From JAOEGB01 sp041262585 (lineage in GTDB: Bacteria; Actinomycetota; Actinomycetes; Streptosporangiales; Streptosporangiaceae): a DNA stretch of 64,000 nt. The number at the start of each line of letters is the position of its first letter. The stretch's first letter is position 1. Made by a program: the position numbers and the translations under genes. The stretch covers positions 62,001-126,000 of the forward strand of contig NZ_JBGCBZ010000005.1 in assembly GCF_041262585.1 (NCBI RefSeq), in the 5' to 3' direction. This document shows positions 43,988 to 53,474 of this stretch, piece by piece. The notes beneath the pieces are model-generated. The model made no database searches. It worked only from the letters and a program-made list of their open reading frames with translations, and was not told where the DNA came from.

Positions 43988-46900
43988 GTGCTGGTGGTCC
44001 ACGGAACCTGGGTCGGCGGCAGGCTGGCGGTCTGGGCCGAGGACTCCTCGCTCGTGTCCGCGAGCCGTTCGGAGCCCCAGAGCCTTTCGAAGTCCCCGGG
44101 CGCCCCCAAGTCTCCGAGCGCCGCCAGGTCTCCGAGTGCTTCCAAGGCGCGGGGTGCCTCCAAGGCGCGCCCGCATCCCTTCGCGGCGTCCGCGACCGGC
44201 ATCGCGGCCGAGCTGTCGTCCTGGGGAGACGCCGGGGCCGCGGTCTCCGGCAAGGCGGCCGAGTCCGAGCTGACCATGCTGCTCCCCGGTTCGGCGAAGA
44301 GCCCCCTGCCCTCGCCGGAGTCGGGAGTGAGCGTCAAGGCCCGCGCTCCCGCGATCGGCCGCTGGCTCATGCCCGTGCTGCTGGTCGAGCCGCCCGCCGC
44401 GCTCGGCCTGCTCGACGCCGTGGACGAGATCGCCCACTTGCCGGCGGCCGCGTACGAGCCGGGCGAGTCCCTCGACGGCGCGCCGGTTCCCGGAGCCTCC
44501 CTGCGCTACCTCGCCGTCGTCGCCGCCAATGCCCGCGACCTCGTACGGCGGGGCCGGGTGCTGCCCCAGCTCGTCACCGAGGAGGACGGCTACGCGGCCC
44601 GCTGGCTGCCGGTGCTGACCGGCGCCGACGCCGCCCGCTTCCGGGAGCTCGCGACCGCGATGCCCCCGGTCTGCCGGGCCGCCGGAGAGGAGCGCCCCTC
44701 AGCGCACGTGCTCGGCGACGCCCTGGTCGGGCTCGCCGACGCGGCGGTACGGCGGGCGCTCCCCGAGCGGCTGCTCCTCGGGCACCGCCCGGGCGCCCGG
44801 AGCCCGCTGGCCGACCGTTGGATGGTCGCCCTCACCGCGGAGAGCGCCGCGCTTCCCGGCGTGTCGCCGAAGGAGGCCGACGAGCTGGTCAGGCCGCTGG
44901 AGCAGTGGTTCACGCAGGCGCAGCGGTCCCATGGCCCGTTCCGGGTGAGCTTCCGCCTCAGGGAGCCCACGAAGGACGACGCGCCCTGGGAGGTGGAGTT
45001 CGCCGTCCAGTCCACCGAGGACCCCAGCCTCTATCTGCCCGCTTCGCTGATCTGGGCGGGTGAGGCCGTGCCGGGTCTCAGCGGCCGGCCGGAGGAGACC
45101 CTGCTCGCGGGCCTCGGCCGGGCGGCCCGCCTCTACCCGAGGGTGGAGGACGCCCTGCGCGGCGTACGGCCGGCGGCGGTCGAGCTGGACATGGCGGAGG
45201 CCTTCTACTTCCTCCGCCACGCCGCTCCCCTGCTCCAGGCGGCCGGGTTCGGTGTCCAGCTCCCCGCCTGGGCGGGCAGGACGCGGCTCGGGCTCAAGCT
45301 GACCACGAGGTCGAAGAAGCAGGGCCCGGGAGCCGCAGCCGATCAGGGCTTCGGGCTCGGCCAGCTCGTGAACTTCCGCGTCGACCTGGCGGTCGGCGAC
45401 GAGACGATCACAGAGGAGGAGCTCGCCGAGCTGGCCCGGCTCAAGGTGCCCCTCGTCCGCGTGCGGGGGCAGTGGGTCGAGCTCGACGACCGGCAGCTCA
45501 GCGCCGCGCTGAAGGCCGTGGAGCGGCGCCGTGCGGGCGAGATGACGGTCGGCGAGGTCATCCAGGAGGTCGTCCACGGCGGAGACGACGACCTGCCCAT
45601 GGTGGAGGTCGACGCCGACGGCCTGCTCGGCGACCTGCTGTCCGGCGAGGTGGATCGCCGCCTCCAGCCGGTCGCCACCCCGGACGGCTTCCACGGCACC
45701 CTGCGCCCCTACCAGGAGCGCGGCCTGTCCTGGCTCACCTTCATGTCCGAAATCGGACTCGGAGGGATACTTGCGGATGATATGGGACTCGGTAAAACCG
45801 CCCAAACTCTATCTTTGTTGCTAAACGAACAAAACGGACATGCCGCGCCGGGGGCGACGTTGCTGGTATGCCCGATGTCGCTGCTCAGCAACTGGCAGAA
45901 GGAGGCGGCGAGGTTCGCCCCGTCGCTCGACGTGTACCTGCATCACGGGGCGGCGCGGCTGCGCGACGAGGAGCTCGCCGAGCGGGTGGGCCGGGCCGAC
46001 CTGGTCCTCACGACGTACGGCACGGCGCTGCGCGACCGGGAGGTCCTCGCCGGGTTCCCCTGGGGCCGGGTCGTCTGCGACGAGGCTCAGGCGATCAAGA
46101 ACAGCGCGGCCAGGCAGGCGCAGGCCGTACGGTCGATCCCGGCGCGGACGAGGCTCGCGCTGACCGGCACGCCGGTCGAGAACCACCTGGCCGAGCTGTG
46201 GTCGATCATGGAGTTCTGCAATCCCGGCCTGCTCGGCTCGGCGAGGACGTTCCGTGAGCGCTATCAGGAGCCGATCGAGCGGCAGGGCGACGAGACGGCG
46301 ACCGCGGCGCTCCGCCGGGCCACCGGGCCGTTCGTGCTGCGAAGGCTCAAGACCGACAAGACGATCATCTCCGATCTGCCGGACAAGATGGAGATGAAGG
46401 TCTGGTGCACCCTCACCCCGGAGCAGGCCACCCTCTATCAGGCCGTCGTGGAGGACATGCTGGGCCGCATCGAAGACAGCGAGGGCATCGAACGGCACGG
46501 CAACGTGCTGGCCGCCATGACCAAGCTCAAGCAGGTGTGCAACCACCCGGCCCACCTCCTCAAGGACGGCTCGCGGCTGCCCGGCCGCTCCGGCAAGCTG
46601 GCCCGGCTGGAGGAGCTGGCCGAGGAGATCGTCGCCGAGGGCGACAAGGCGCTGGTCTTCACGCAGTACGCCGAGTTCGGGACGATGCTCCAGCCGTACC
46701 TCGCGGCGCATCTGGACCGGCCGGTGCTCTGGCTGCACGGCGGGCTGCCGAAGGCGCGGCGCGACGCGCTGGTCGAGCGGTTCCAGAGCGACGACGAGCC
46801 GATGGTGTTCCTCCTGTCGCTCAAGGCCGCGGGCACCGGGCTGAACCTGACGGCGGCCAATCACGTCGTCCACGTGGACCGGTGGTGGAACCCGGCCGTG

Positions 46901-47125
46901 GAGAACCAGGCGACCGACCGGGCGTTCCGGATCGGGCAGACCAAGAACGTGCAGGTCAGGAAGTTCATCTGCGTGGGCACGCTGGAGGAGCGGATCGACG
47001 AGATGATCGAGCGCAAGAAGGCGCTGGCCGAGAGCGTCGTCGGCACCGGGGAGGACTGGATCGCCACCCTGTCGACCGCGGAGCTGCGCGAACTGTTCCG
47101 CCTCTCCCCCGAGGCGGTGAGCTGA
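43988..47125 (+). CDS. SNF2-family DEAD/DEAH-like helicase
   Basis: A 1,045-residue SNF2/Rad54-type ATPase. The helicase motifs are plain: motif I ILADDMGLGKTAQTLSLLL, motif II VCDEAQAIKN, motif III LTGTPVENHLAELWSIMEF, and motif VI QATDRAFRIGQ. The first 550 residues are the poorly conserved SNF2-associated region. I chose GTG 43988 because AAAGGGGG lies about 5 nt upstream. It is coupled by TGATG to the SWIM zinc-finger gene, a standard pair. The region around motif I (45750-45845) uses strikingly AT-rich codons compared with the rest. Confidence 0.93.
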   Translation: MLVVHGTWVGGRLAVWAEDSSLVSASRSEPQSLSKSPGAPKSPSAARSPSASKARGASKARPHPFAASATGIAAELSSWGDAGAAVSGKAAESELTMLLPGSAKSPLPSPESGVSVKARAPAIGRWLMPVLLVEPPAALGLLDAVDEIAHLPAAAYEPGESLDGAPVPGASLRYLAVVAANARDLVRRGRVLPQLVTEEDGYAARWLPVLTGADAARFRELATAMPPVCRAAGEERPSAHVLGDALVGLADAAVRRALPERLLLGHRPGARSPLADRWMVALTAESAALPGVSPKEADELVRPLEQWFTQAQRSHGPFRVSFRLREPTKDDAPWEVEFAVQSTEDPSLYLPASLIWAGEAVPGLSGRPEETLLAGLGRAARLYPRVEDALRGVRPAAVELDMAEAFYFLRHAAPLLQAAGFGVQLPAWAGRTRLGLKLTTRSKKQGPGAAADQGFGLGQLVNFRVDLAVGDETITEEELAELARLKVPLVRVRGQWVELDDRQLSAALKAVERRRAGEMTVGEVIQEVVHGGDDDLPMVEVDADGLLGDLLSGEVDRRLQPVATPDGFHGTLRPYQERGLSWLTFMSEIGLGGILADDMGLGKTAQTLSLLLNEQNGHAAPGATLLVCPMSLLSNWQKEAARFAPSLDVYLHHGAARLRDEELAERVGRADLVLTTYGTALRDREVLAGFPWGRVVCDEAQAIKNSAARQAQAVRSIPARTRLALTGTPVENHLAELWSIMEFCNPGLLGSARTFRERYQEPIERQGDETATAALRRATGPFVLRRLKTDKTIISDLPDKMEMKVWCTLTPEQATLYQAVVEDMLGRIEDSEGIERHGNVLAAMTKLKQVCNHPAHLLKDGSRLPGRSGKLARLEELAEEIVAEGDKALVFTQYAEFGTMLQPYLAAHLDRPVLWLHGGLPKARRDALVERFQSDDEPMVFLLSLKAAGTGLNLTAANHVVHVDRWWNPAVENQATDRAFRIGQTKNVQVRKFICVGTLEERIDEMIERKKALAESVVGTGEDWIATLSTAELRELFRLSPEAVS

Positions 47126-47946
47126 TGGAACCCCTGGAAGGTCTCAGGGCACGCGGCAGGCGCGGGACCATGGGCGAGCGGTGGTGGTCGCGGCGGTTCA
47201 TCGACATCCTGGAGAGCATCTGCGACAAGGGCCGGTTGAGCCGTGGGCGCTCCTACGCCCGCGCGGGAAACGTGCTCGATCTCGACATCGCGCCCGGGCT
47301 CGTCAGGTCGCGCGTGCAGGGGTCGCGGCCCGAGCCGTACGACGTGGTGATCGAGATCGCGGCGTACGGCGCGGCCGACTGGGAGCGGCTGACGGACGCG
47401 CTGGCCGCCCAGGCGCTCTACCGGGCCAAGCTGCTGGCCGGGGAGATGCCCCGCGAGATCGAGGACGTGTTCCGCGAGTGCGGCCTGCCGTTGTTCCCCG
47501 GCGAGCAGGGCCTGGAGATGGAATGCTCCTGCCCCGACTGGGGCTTCCCGTGCAAGCACCTGTCGGCGGTGCTGTACCTGCTCGCCGAGCGGTTCGACGA
47601 CGACCCGTTCCTCGTGCTGGCCTGGCGCGGGATGGCCAAGGACACCCTGCTCGACGACCTCCGGGAGGTCGCCGGCCAGAACACGGAGGATGCGCCGTTC
47701 GCCGAGCGGCTGGCCGACTTCTACGAGCCGGGCACCTCGCTGGCCCGGCTGAGGAGCCAGGCGTCGCAGGCGTCGGCTCCGCCGGAACTGCTGCTGCGGA
47801 CGCTCGACCCGCCGCCGGTCAAGGTGAGGCACATCCCGATCCTCGACCTGCTGCGCCCCGCGTACCGGCGCCTCAGCGATCCGCGAGCCCTCACTGATCC
47901 ACGAAGCCTCACTGATCCACGAAGTGCTGGGGAACCATCACCCTGA
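47125..47946 (+). CDS. SWIM zinc-finger protein
   Basis: A 273-residue protein with a SWIM finger of form CxC-x6-CxH: Cys134, Cys136, Cys143 and His145 in ECSCPDWGFPCKHLSAV. The N-terminal WWSRRFIDILES and RGRSYARAGNVLDLDI are typical of actinobacterial SWIM partners of SNF2 helicases. It starts inside the helicase stop codon. The C-terminus ends in a short repeat (ALTDPRSLTDPRS), and the last 38 bases overlap, tail to tail, the lipid kinase gene on the other strand. It probably helps the helicase bind DNA or protein. Confidence 0.9.
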   Translation: MEPLEGLRARGRRGTMGERWWSRRFIDILESICDKGRLSRGRSYARAGNVLDLDIAPGLVRSRVQGSRPEPYDVVIEIAAYGAADWERLTDALAAQALYRAKLLAGEMPREIEDVFRECGLPLFPGEQGLEMECSCPDWGFPCKHLSAVLYLLAERFDDDPFLVLAWRGMAKDTLLDDLREVAGQNTEDAPFAERLADFYEPGTSLARLRSQASQASAPPELLLRTLDPPPVKVRHIPILDLLRPAYRRLSDPRALTDPRSLTDPRSAGEPSP

Positions 47947-48844
47947 CGCCGTTCGGGATGGTCTTGATCACCAGTGGGGTGCGCAGCCGCACCTCGCCGT
48001 CGATGTCGGCGGCCATCGGGGGGTCGGTCTCCAGCAGCATCTCCCGGCCGGTGAGGAACGGGCCGCCCGCGAGGCTGCGCCACCGGCCCGTGGTGGCCCG
48101 CACGAGGGTCTCGCCGACCAGCCTCAGCCGCTTGCCCGAGCCGAGCTGGTAGGCGACGAGGCTGTGGTTGTCGATGCCGGCGTCCCTGGCGATCTGCCAG
48201 CCGCCGTGGAAGCGGCCGTTGGCGATATTGAGCTGGTGGGTGAGCAGCTCGTGGCGCCTGCCGTCCACGGTGATGTACGCGCGGAACGGCCGGTGGCCCG
48301 GGAGGATCGTCATGGCGGTCAGCGGGTAGGCGGCCCTGCCGAGCAGCCGTTTGAGCCAGGGGCGGACGGTCCCGGCGACCTCGACGGAGACGCCGAAGCT
48401 CGCGAGGTTGGCGAAGGGACGGTCGCCGCACAGGCCGAGGTCGATGTCGGCGACCTTGCCCGCGGTGAACACGCGGATCGCGCCGGGCAGGCCGAGCGGC
48501 AGGCCCAGGCTGCGGGCGAAGTTGTTGGTGGTCCCGAGCGGGAGCACGCCGAGGGCGACGTCCCGGCCGGCGACGTGCCTGATCGAGCTGCTCAGCGTGC
48601 CGTCCCCGCCGCCCACGACGAGGAGGTCCGGCTCGCCCGAGAGCGCGCGGAGCAGGGTCTCCCGCAGCAGGCGGGGGTCCGTGACCTGGTGGATCCCGGT
48701 CAGGTCGAAACCGTCGGCGCGGAGCAGCCGTAAGACGTCGGCGTAGTGGCGGCGACCCCGGCGCGACCGGGTGTTGACCACCACGGCGGCCCGCCGCCTG
48801 TCGTGGATCGCCGCCGTGTGGTCCGCCTTGCTTCGCATGATCAC
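47909..48844 (-). CDS. Diacylglycerol kinase-family lipid kinase
   Basis: A 311-residue enzyme of the DagK/YegS/BmrU lipid kinase family. The ATP-binding motif GGGDGTLSSSIRHV is near residue 79, and LPLGTTNNFARSLGLP follows; the N-terminal AAVVVNTRSRRG is the usual first strand. The start is GTG 48844 or ATG 48838; neither has a ribosome-binding site. The start region holds CGCATGATCACA, a 10-of-12 match to the core of the intergenic 53-bp repeat, which may be chance. The lipid substrate is not known. Confidence 0.9.
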   Translation of the reverse strand: MIMRSKADHTAAIHDRRRAAVVVNTRSRRGRRHYADVLRLLRADGFDLTGIHQVTDPRLLRETLLRALSGEPDLLVVGGGDGTLSSSIRHVAGRDVALGVLPLGTTNNFARSLGLPLGLPGAIRVFTAGKVADIDLGLCGDRPFANLASFGVSVEVAGTVRPWLKRLLGRAAYPLTAMTILPGHRPFRAYITVDGRRHELLTHQLNIANGRFHGGWQIARDAGIDNHSLVAYQLGSGKRLRLVGETLVRATTGRWRSLAGGPFLTGREMLLETDPPMAADIDGEVRLRTPLVIKTIPNGVRVMVPQHFVDQ

Positions 48845-48935
48845 ATGCTAGGCGGGCGCGCCGGATGCCGCGCGCATGGTCGTGCCCGGCGGTCGCGGCG
48901 ACCGCCGGGCACGTTGACGTGCTTACTTCCTGGCC

Positions 48936-51686
48936 CTACTTCTTCGCTGGGGTGACCTGGACGAGGACGCCCAGGTTGCCGGGCAGCGGGCTGATCAGCT
49001 TGAGCTGGACGCCCAGCTGCTTGCCCTCGTCACCCGGGTTGCCGGTGCCGAGGACGCTGCCGATGTCCGTGCCGTACAGCTCGGTGGCCGGGGAGCCGTC
49101 GGCGTGGACGACCCGCGTGGTGTAGGGCTGGTTGTCCTTGGACGGCACGACCGTGGAGGCGTCGCGCAGCCGGTAGAACAGCCTGCCGTCCCGGACCTCG
49201 AGACCCGGGTACCAGCCCTTGGCGTCGGTGAAGGTCGACACCGCGGGCAGCTTGCCGAACGACGTGCAGTACTCCGTGAACGGCTCGCCCTCGAGGCACT
49301 CCTTGAACGGGTAGGTGCCGGCGAAGTTGAACGCCGCGTTGGACGACTGCGGGCGGGAGGCCAGGTTCTTCAGAACGGACGGGTCCTTCGCGGCCGCCTC
49401 GCCCGTACGGCGGAGCGGGTCGAAGTGCGAGTCCACGAGGAGGAGCTGGCCCTTCGGCCCCACGGACGGCAGGTCGAAGGTGCTGTCGGCGACGTTGTTG
49501 GTGCCGCGCGCGGTGTCGCGGTACCAGACGAGGAGGCCGGGCGCGTTGTACTTGATCTTCTCGACCTTCCAGGCGCCGTCGCGCAGGTAGGTCGTGTCGT
49601 AGGCGTACTGCAGGCCCTTGTCGAAGCCGTCGAAGTTGCGCCACTCCGCCAGGTAGTACTGGGCGGCCTGGGTCTGGCCCGGGTGGATGACGAAACCGGC
49701 GCCGGATGTGTCGGTGAAGGTGCCCTTCGTGGCGGTCCACCCGTTGGCGCCGCCCTCGACGTCGTCGCTCCACACCGGCGTGCCGCCGTTGGTGAGCGAG
49801 AAGTCGTCGTTGAACCAGCCGCGGCCGACGGTCCCGGCGTCCGTGGCGTACCGCAGGCGGAACCGCACGGACTTGCCGGCGAACGGGGTGAGGTCGGCGT
49901 AGAGGTGCGACCAGCCGCCGCTCTCGCCGGTGACGCCGTACTTCTTGTGACCGTAGTCGACCAGGCGGCCGTTGGGGTCGGTGTAGTCGTCACCGGTGGA
50001 GGCGAGGGTGCCGTCCTCCTTGTAGACCTTCTGCTCGGTCCAGGTGGCGCCGCCGTCGGCGGAGACCTCGGCGAAGCCGTAGTCCCAGTCCTGCTCGATG
50101 CTCCAGTCGCTCCACCACCAGAACTTCTCGTCCGCCCCGGCGGGCACGTCGAGCGTGCGGGTCAGCCGGGTGTCGGCCCAGTTCTGGTCGTCGTTGGACC
50201 ACCACAGGTTGGAGCCGCTGTGCGGGGTGGACAGGACGACGTGCTTGTCCGGCAGGTTGATCCGGAGGCCGTCCTCGGTGCCCTTGGGCGTGCGGGAGGT
50301 CTGGCCGATCGCCACGAGCTTCGCGGCGTCACCGGGGTTCACGATCTTGGGGTTGGCCCAGCCGAGCACCCACTTGTCCCACAGGCCCATGTGGGTCGGC
50401 AGCGACTGGAAGATGGGCCCGGAGTGGGAGCCGCTGGACATGAGGTCCCAGAAGTCCACGTCCGAGTCGCCCGCGCCGGTGGTGTCGTAGAGGTCCGGCA
50501 GGCCGAGGTCGTGGCCGTACTCGTGGGCGAACACGCCCACGCCGGCGTCCTCCGGCTGGAGGATGTAGTTCGAGATCTTCACGCTCGTGCCCGGCACGGT
50601 GTAGCCGCCGGTCACGTCGCTGGAGTGGGCCCAGAGGGCGAACGTCCCCTGCGCTCCGCCGCCGCCGGACTTGTCCTCACCCGCGTGGATCAGCACGAGG
50701 TGGTCGACGACGCCGTCGGGCTCGTCGTAGTTGCCGTCGCCGTCTGCGTCGCCGGTGTCTTCCTTGTCGTAGTCGGCCCACGGGAACGACGGGTTCTGCG
50801 CCGCCAGGGCGTTCACCGCGTCGATCGGGAGCTGGGCCGCGCCGCGCGGGTTGTCCGGGTGGCCGGCCATCTCCTGCGGGTAGGTGCCGCACTTGCCCGC
50901 GCCGTACCACGCCTCGGAGTGCGGGACCTTGAGCCAGCCGACCGCCTGGCCGGTGACGGTGTAGGCGCCCTTCGACAGCTCCTCGTACATGTTCTTCATG
51001 GTGGAGCCGGAGATGTCGATGCCCTTCCTGCCGTCCCGGGGGTCGGTCAGGTCCGGGCGGACCCGGGTGGTGATCCCCTTGGAGGTGTAGAGCATGTTGT
51101 TGTAGTGGGCCGTGTTGAAGTCGGCCACCCACATCGAGTTGTTGTCCTTCCCGCCGCCCGCCACGGTGGCCGGGCTCGGGATGGTGTTGTGCACGGGGCC
51201 GTTCAGCTTGGTGCCGGCCGGCTCGGTCACGCAGTCGTCGACGTCGTCGATCGTCCGGGGGTGCGACCAGCCGGAGAAGTCGTCGTTCGCCTTGTCGTTG
51301 AACTCGACCAGCAGGGTGAGAAGCTTGGCCGTCTTGGTGGTCCCCGCCTTCTTGTAGATGAAGTCGAAGGGGTTCTTGCCTGTCCTGAGGGCCTGCTTCT
51401 CGTGCTTGACCAGCTCACGCGCGGCCACGGGGTTGCCGGCGGCGAACTTGTGGTCGATCGCGGTCGCCACCTCGGCGGTCCGCCGCGCCCCCTTGGCCTG
51501 CACCTCCTCGTTGTAGGTGGTGACGTCGCCCTGCACACGCGGGGGCGCGAAGTTGATGTAGTGGTCCTTCGCCGAGGGCTGGTAGGACGCCCCCGGGGTG
51601 GTCGCGCTCGCGGCGGTGGCGAGGCCTCCCGCCACCAGGCCGACGACCGGCACGATCGCGACGAGACGCCGCAGTTTCCTGGACAA
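48936..51686 (-). CDS. Secreted M6 (immune inhibitor A-type) metalloprotease
   Basis: A protein of about 916 residues with a Sec signal peptide (SRKLRRLVAIVPVVGLVAGG, cleavage after ATAASA). The zinc site is HEYGHDLGLPDLYD near residue 390, as in the InhA/M6 family, and large beta-rich domains follow with WYRDTARGTNN typical of InhA-like proteins. I prefer TTG 51686, which has GGAAGGA 5 nt upstream and gives a clean signal peptide; ATG 51722 lacks a ribosome-binding site. It would digest proteins outside the cell. It is transcribed away from the GlcD-type gene. Confidence 0.9.
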   Translation of the reverse strand: MSRKLRRLVAIVPVVGLVAGGLATAASATTPGASYQPSAKDHYINFAPPRVQGDVTTYNEEVQAKGARRTAEVATAIDHKFAAGNPVAARELVKHEKQALRTGKNPFDFIYKKAGTTKTAKLLTLLVEFNDKANDDFSGWSHPRTIDDVDDCVTEPAGTKLNGPVHNTIPSPATVAGGGKDNNSMWVADFNTAHYNNMLYTSKGITTRVRPDLTDPRDGRKGIDISGSTMKNMYEELSKGAYTVTGQAVGWLKVPHSEAWYGAGKCGTYPQEMAGHPDNPRGAAQLPIDAVNALAAQNPSFPWADYDKEDTGDADGDGNYDEPDGVVDHLVLIHAGEDKSGGGGAQGTFALWAHSSDVTGGYTVPGTSVKISNYILQPEDAGVGVFAHEYGHDLGLPDLYDTTGAGDSDVDFWDLMSSGSHSGPIFQSLPTHMGLWDKWVLGWANPKIVNPGDAAKLVAIGQTSRTPKGTEDGLRINLPDKHVVLSTPHSGSNLWWSNDDQNWADTRLTRTLDVPAGADEKFWWWSDWSIEQDWDYGFAEVSADGGATWTEQKVYKEDGTLASTGDDYTDPNGRLVDYGHKKYGVTGESGGWSHLYADLTPFAGKSVRFRLRYATDAGTVGRGWFNDDFSLTNGGTPVWSDDVEGGANGWTATKGTFTDTSGAGFVIHPGQTQAAQYYLAEWRNFDGFDKGLQYAYDTTYLRDGAWKVEKIKYNAPGLLVWYRDTARGTNNVADSTFDLPSVGPKGQLLLVDSHFDPLRRTGEAAAKDPSVLKNLASRPQSSNAAFNFAGTYPFKECLEGEPFTEYCTSFGKLPAVSTFTDAKGWYPGLEVRDGRLFYRLRDASTVVPSKDNQPYTTRVVHADGSPATELYGTDIGSVLGTGNPGDEGKQLGVQLKLISPLPGNLGVLVQVTPAKK

Positions 51687-51869
51687 CCAGATCCTTCCCC
51701 GCCCGGGTTCTCCGGACGCCATGCGAGGACGCGCCGAGATGCGCGCGCAGGCGCGACATTAAAGAGCATGTAAAGGAAAGGTAAAGACCGCCCACTGATG
51801 GTTGTCAAAACGTGATGTATGCCGGAAAGCTCCTCAACGTACGGTTACCACCCGCTTGCGGCCTGGCCG

Positions 51870-51875
51870 TACAGT
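51870..51875 (+). promoter_or_regulatory. -10 element for a leaderless FAD-oxidase mRNA
   Basis: TACAGT fits TANNNT and ends 6 nt before the chosen GTG at 51882; a possible -35 TTACCA lies 19 nt upstream. No ribosome-binding site is present. Confidence 0.4.
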
Positions 51876-51881
51876 CCAGAT

Positions 51882-53216
51882 GTGAACCTGAAGGACCTGC
51901 TCGGCGCGCTGCCCGAGGGGCGGGTGCTGACCGACCCCGACGTGATCGAGTCCTACGCGCGGGACCGGACGTTCGTCGAGCCGGGAAAGGCGCTCGGCGT
52001 CGTCCTCGCGGAGTCGAGGGACGACGTGGTCGCGACGCTGCGCTGGGCGAGCGAGCACCGGGTTCCGGTGGTCCCGAGGGGGGCGGGGACGGGTCTCGCG
52101 GGCGGGGCCACCGCCACCGACGGCTGCCTGATCCTGTCGCTGATCAGGATGGCGGAGATCCGCGAGCTGTCGCCGCAGGACGAGATCGCGGTCGCCGAGC
52201 CGGGAGTGATCACCGCCGACCTCGACCGCGCGGCCCGCGAGCACGGGCTGATGTACGCCCCGGACCCGTCGTCCTACGAGATCTCGACGATCGGCGGCAA
52301 CCTCGCGACCAACGCGGGCGGCCTGCGCTGCGTGAAGTACGGCGTGACCCGCGACTCCACGCTGGGCCTGGAGGTCGTGCTCGCCGACGGCCGGATCCTC
52401 AACACCGGGCGGCGGACCATGAAGGGCGTCACCGGATACGACCTGACGGGCCTGTTCGTCGGCTCGGAGGGCACACTCGGGGTGATCACCGCGGCCACCC
52501 TGCGGCTTCGCCGGGTGCCCCGGCAGGTCGCCACGGTCGCCGCCGAGTTCACCTCGCTCCGCGACGCCGCCGCCGCGGTGTCGGCGATCATCGCGGCGGG
52601 CTGTCAGCCCTCGCTGCTCGAACTGATGGACCGCACCACCCTCGAGGCCATCGACGACTGGAAGAACATCGGTCTGGAGCCGGAGACCAGGGCCATGCTC
52701 ATCGCCCAGTCCGAGGGCTCACCCGACGAGATCGCCGCCCTGTGCGGCGCGGCGTCGTTCGTCGCCGAGGCGTCGACGCCCGAGGAGGCCGCCGAGCTGA
52801 TCGGCGTCCGGCGGCTCGCCTACCAGGCCAAGGAGCGCCTGGGACAGTGCCTCGTCGAGGACGTCTGCGTGCCCCGGTCGGTGCTGCCGGACATGATCTC
52901 GGCCGTCGAGGCCGCGGCGGCCCGGCACGGCGTGACGATCGCGACCATCGCCCACGCAGGGGACGGCAACCTGCATCCGGTGTTCATCTTCGACCGCGGG
53001 CTGGCCGAGCCTCCGCCGGAGGTCTGGGCCGCCGCCGACGAGGTGTTCCGGGCGGCCCTCGACCTCGGCGGGACGCTGACGGGCGAGCACGGCGTGGGCC
53101 TGCTGAAGCGCCGCTGGCTCGGCCTCGAGGCCGGGCCGCTGGTCACCGAACTGCACCACGGCATCAAGCAGGTCTTCGACCCGCTCAACATCCTGAACCC
53201 CGGCAAGGCCATCTAA
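51882..53216 (+). CDS. FAD-binding oxidase, glycolate/lactate oxidase (GlcD) type
   Basis: A 444-residue flavoprotein of the PCMH/VAO class. The FAD domain shows VPVVPRGAGTGLAGGATA, then DPSSYEISTIGGNLATNAGG and GVTGYDLTGLFVGSEGTLG. The C-terminal domain has TIAHAGDGNLHPVF and GEHGVGLLKRRWL, hallmarks of GlcD and D-lactate dehydrogenases. The open frame begins earlier (51819), but homologous sequence begins at NLKDLLGALPEGRVL, and GTG 51882 lies just after a -10 element, so I prefer it. It oxidises a 2-hydroxy acid. Repeat cluster 2 follows it. Confidence 0.93.
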   Translation: MNLKDLLGALPEGRVLTDPDVIESYARDRTFVEPGKALGVVLAESRDDVVATLRWASEHRVPVVPRGAGTGLAGGATATDGCLILSLIRMAEIRELSPQDEIAVAEPGVITADLDRAAREHGLMYAPDPSSYEISTIGGNLATNAGGLRCVKYGVTRDSTLGLEVVLADGRILNTGRRTMKGVTGYDLTGLFVGSEGTLGVITAATLRLRRVPRQVATVAAEFTSLRDAAAAVSAIIAAGCQPSLLELMDRTTLEAIDDWKNIGLEPETRAMLIAQSEGSPDEIAALCGAASFVAEASTPEEAAELIGVRRLAYQAKERLGQCLVEDVCVPRSVLPDMISAVEAAAARHGVTIATIAHAGDGNLHPVFIFDRGLAEPPPEVWAAADEVFRAALDLGGTLTGEHGVGLLKRRWLGLEAGPLVTELHHGIKQVFDPLNILNPGKAI

Positions 53217-53231
53217 CCCCGCCGTGACCGG

Positions 53232-53348
53232 CGTGATCATGCACAGGTTCCCCGTCCGGCGTCCCGACCTCGCCCAACCCCGCACGTGATCATGCGCAGG
53301 TTCCTGCCGAGCGTCTTCACCTCGGGAAATCCGATGCGTGATCATGCA
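53232..53348 (-). repeat. Intergenic 53-bp repeat cluster 2 (three units, inverted)
   Basis: Read on the minus strand, the core TGCATGATCACG (one unit CGCATGATCACG) occurs at 53337-53348, 53285-53296 and 53232-53243, with spacing 52 and 53 bp. The stretches between cores contain the same landmarks as in clusters 1 and 3 (GGTT-like, GAGGT, GGAACCTG). The cluster fills most of the gap between the GlcD-type and protein kinase genes, and no other gene is seen there. Confidence 0.85.
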
Positions 53349-53474
53349 CTGCTGACCACTCCTGTACGGCCTGGCGTTGTCTGGGCCGCGCGAGCCGTAC
53401 AGCCGCGTGCGGCGTGGTGCCACTGATACCGTTCTTCCTCAATTGTCGCGACATTTCGGGGAGACGGGGTCACG

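Noticed and set aside
48834..48845. CGCATGATCACA at the lipid kinase start as a fourth repeat cluster
   Set aside because: Single copy with 10 of 12 matches, no second unit at 53 bp on either side, and partly dictated by the start codons of the kinase gene.
51812..53227. Long plus-strand frame parallel to the FAD oxidase
   Set aside because: It is an Arg/Gly/Pro-rich shadow frame of a high-GC gene. The other frame has clear FAD-oxidase motifs.
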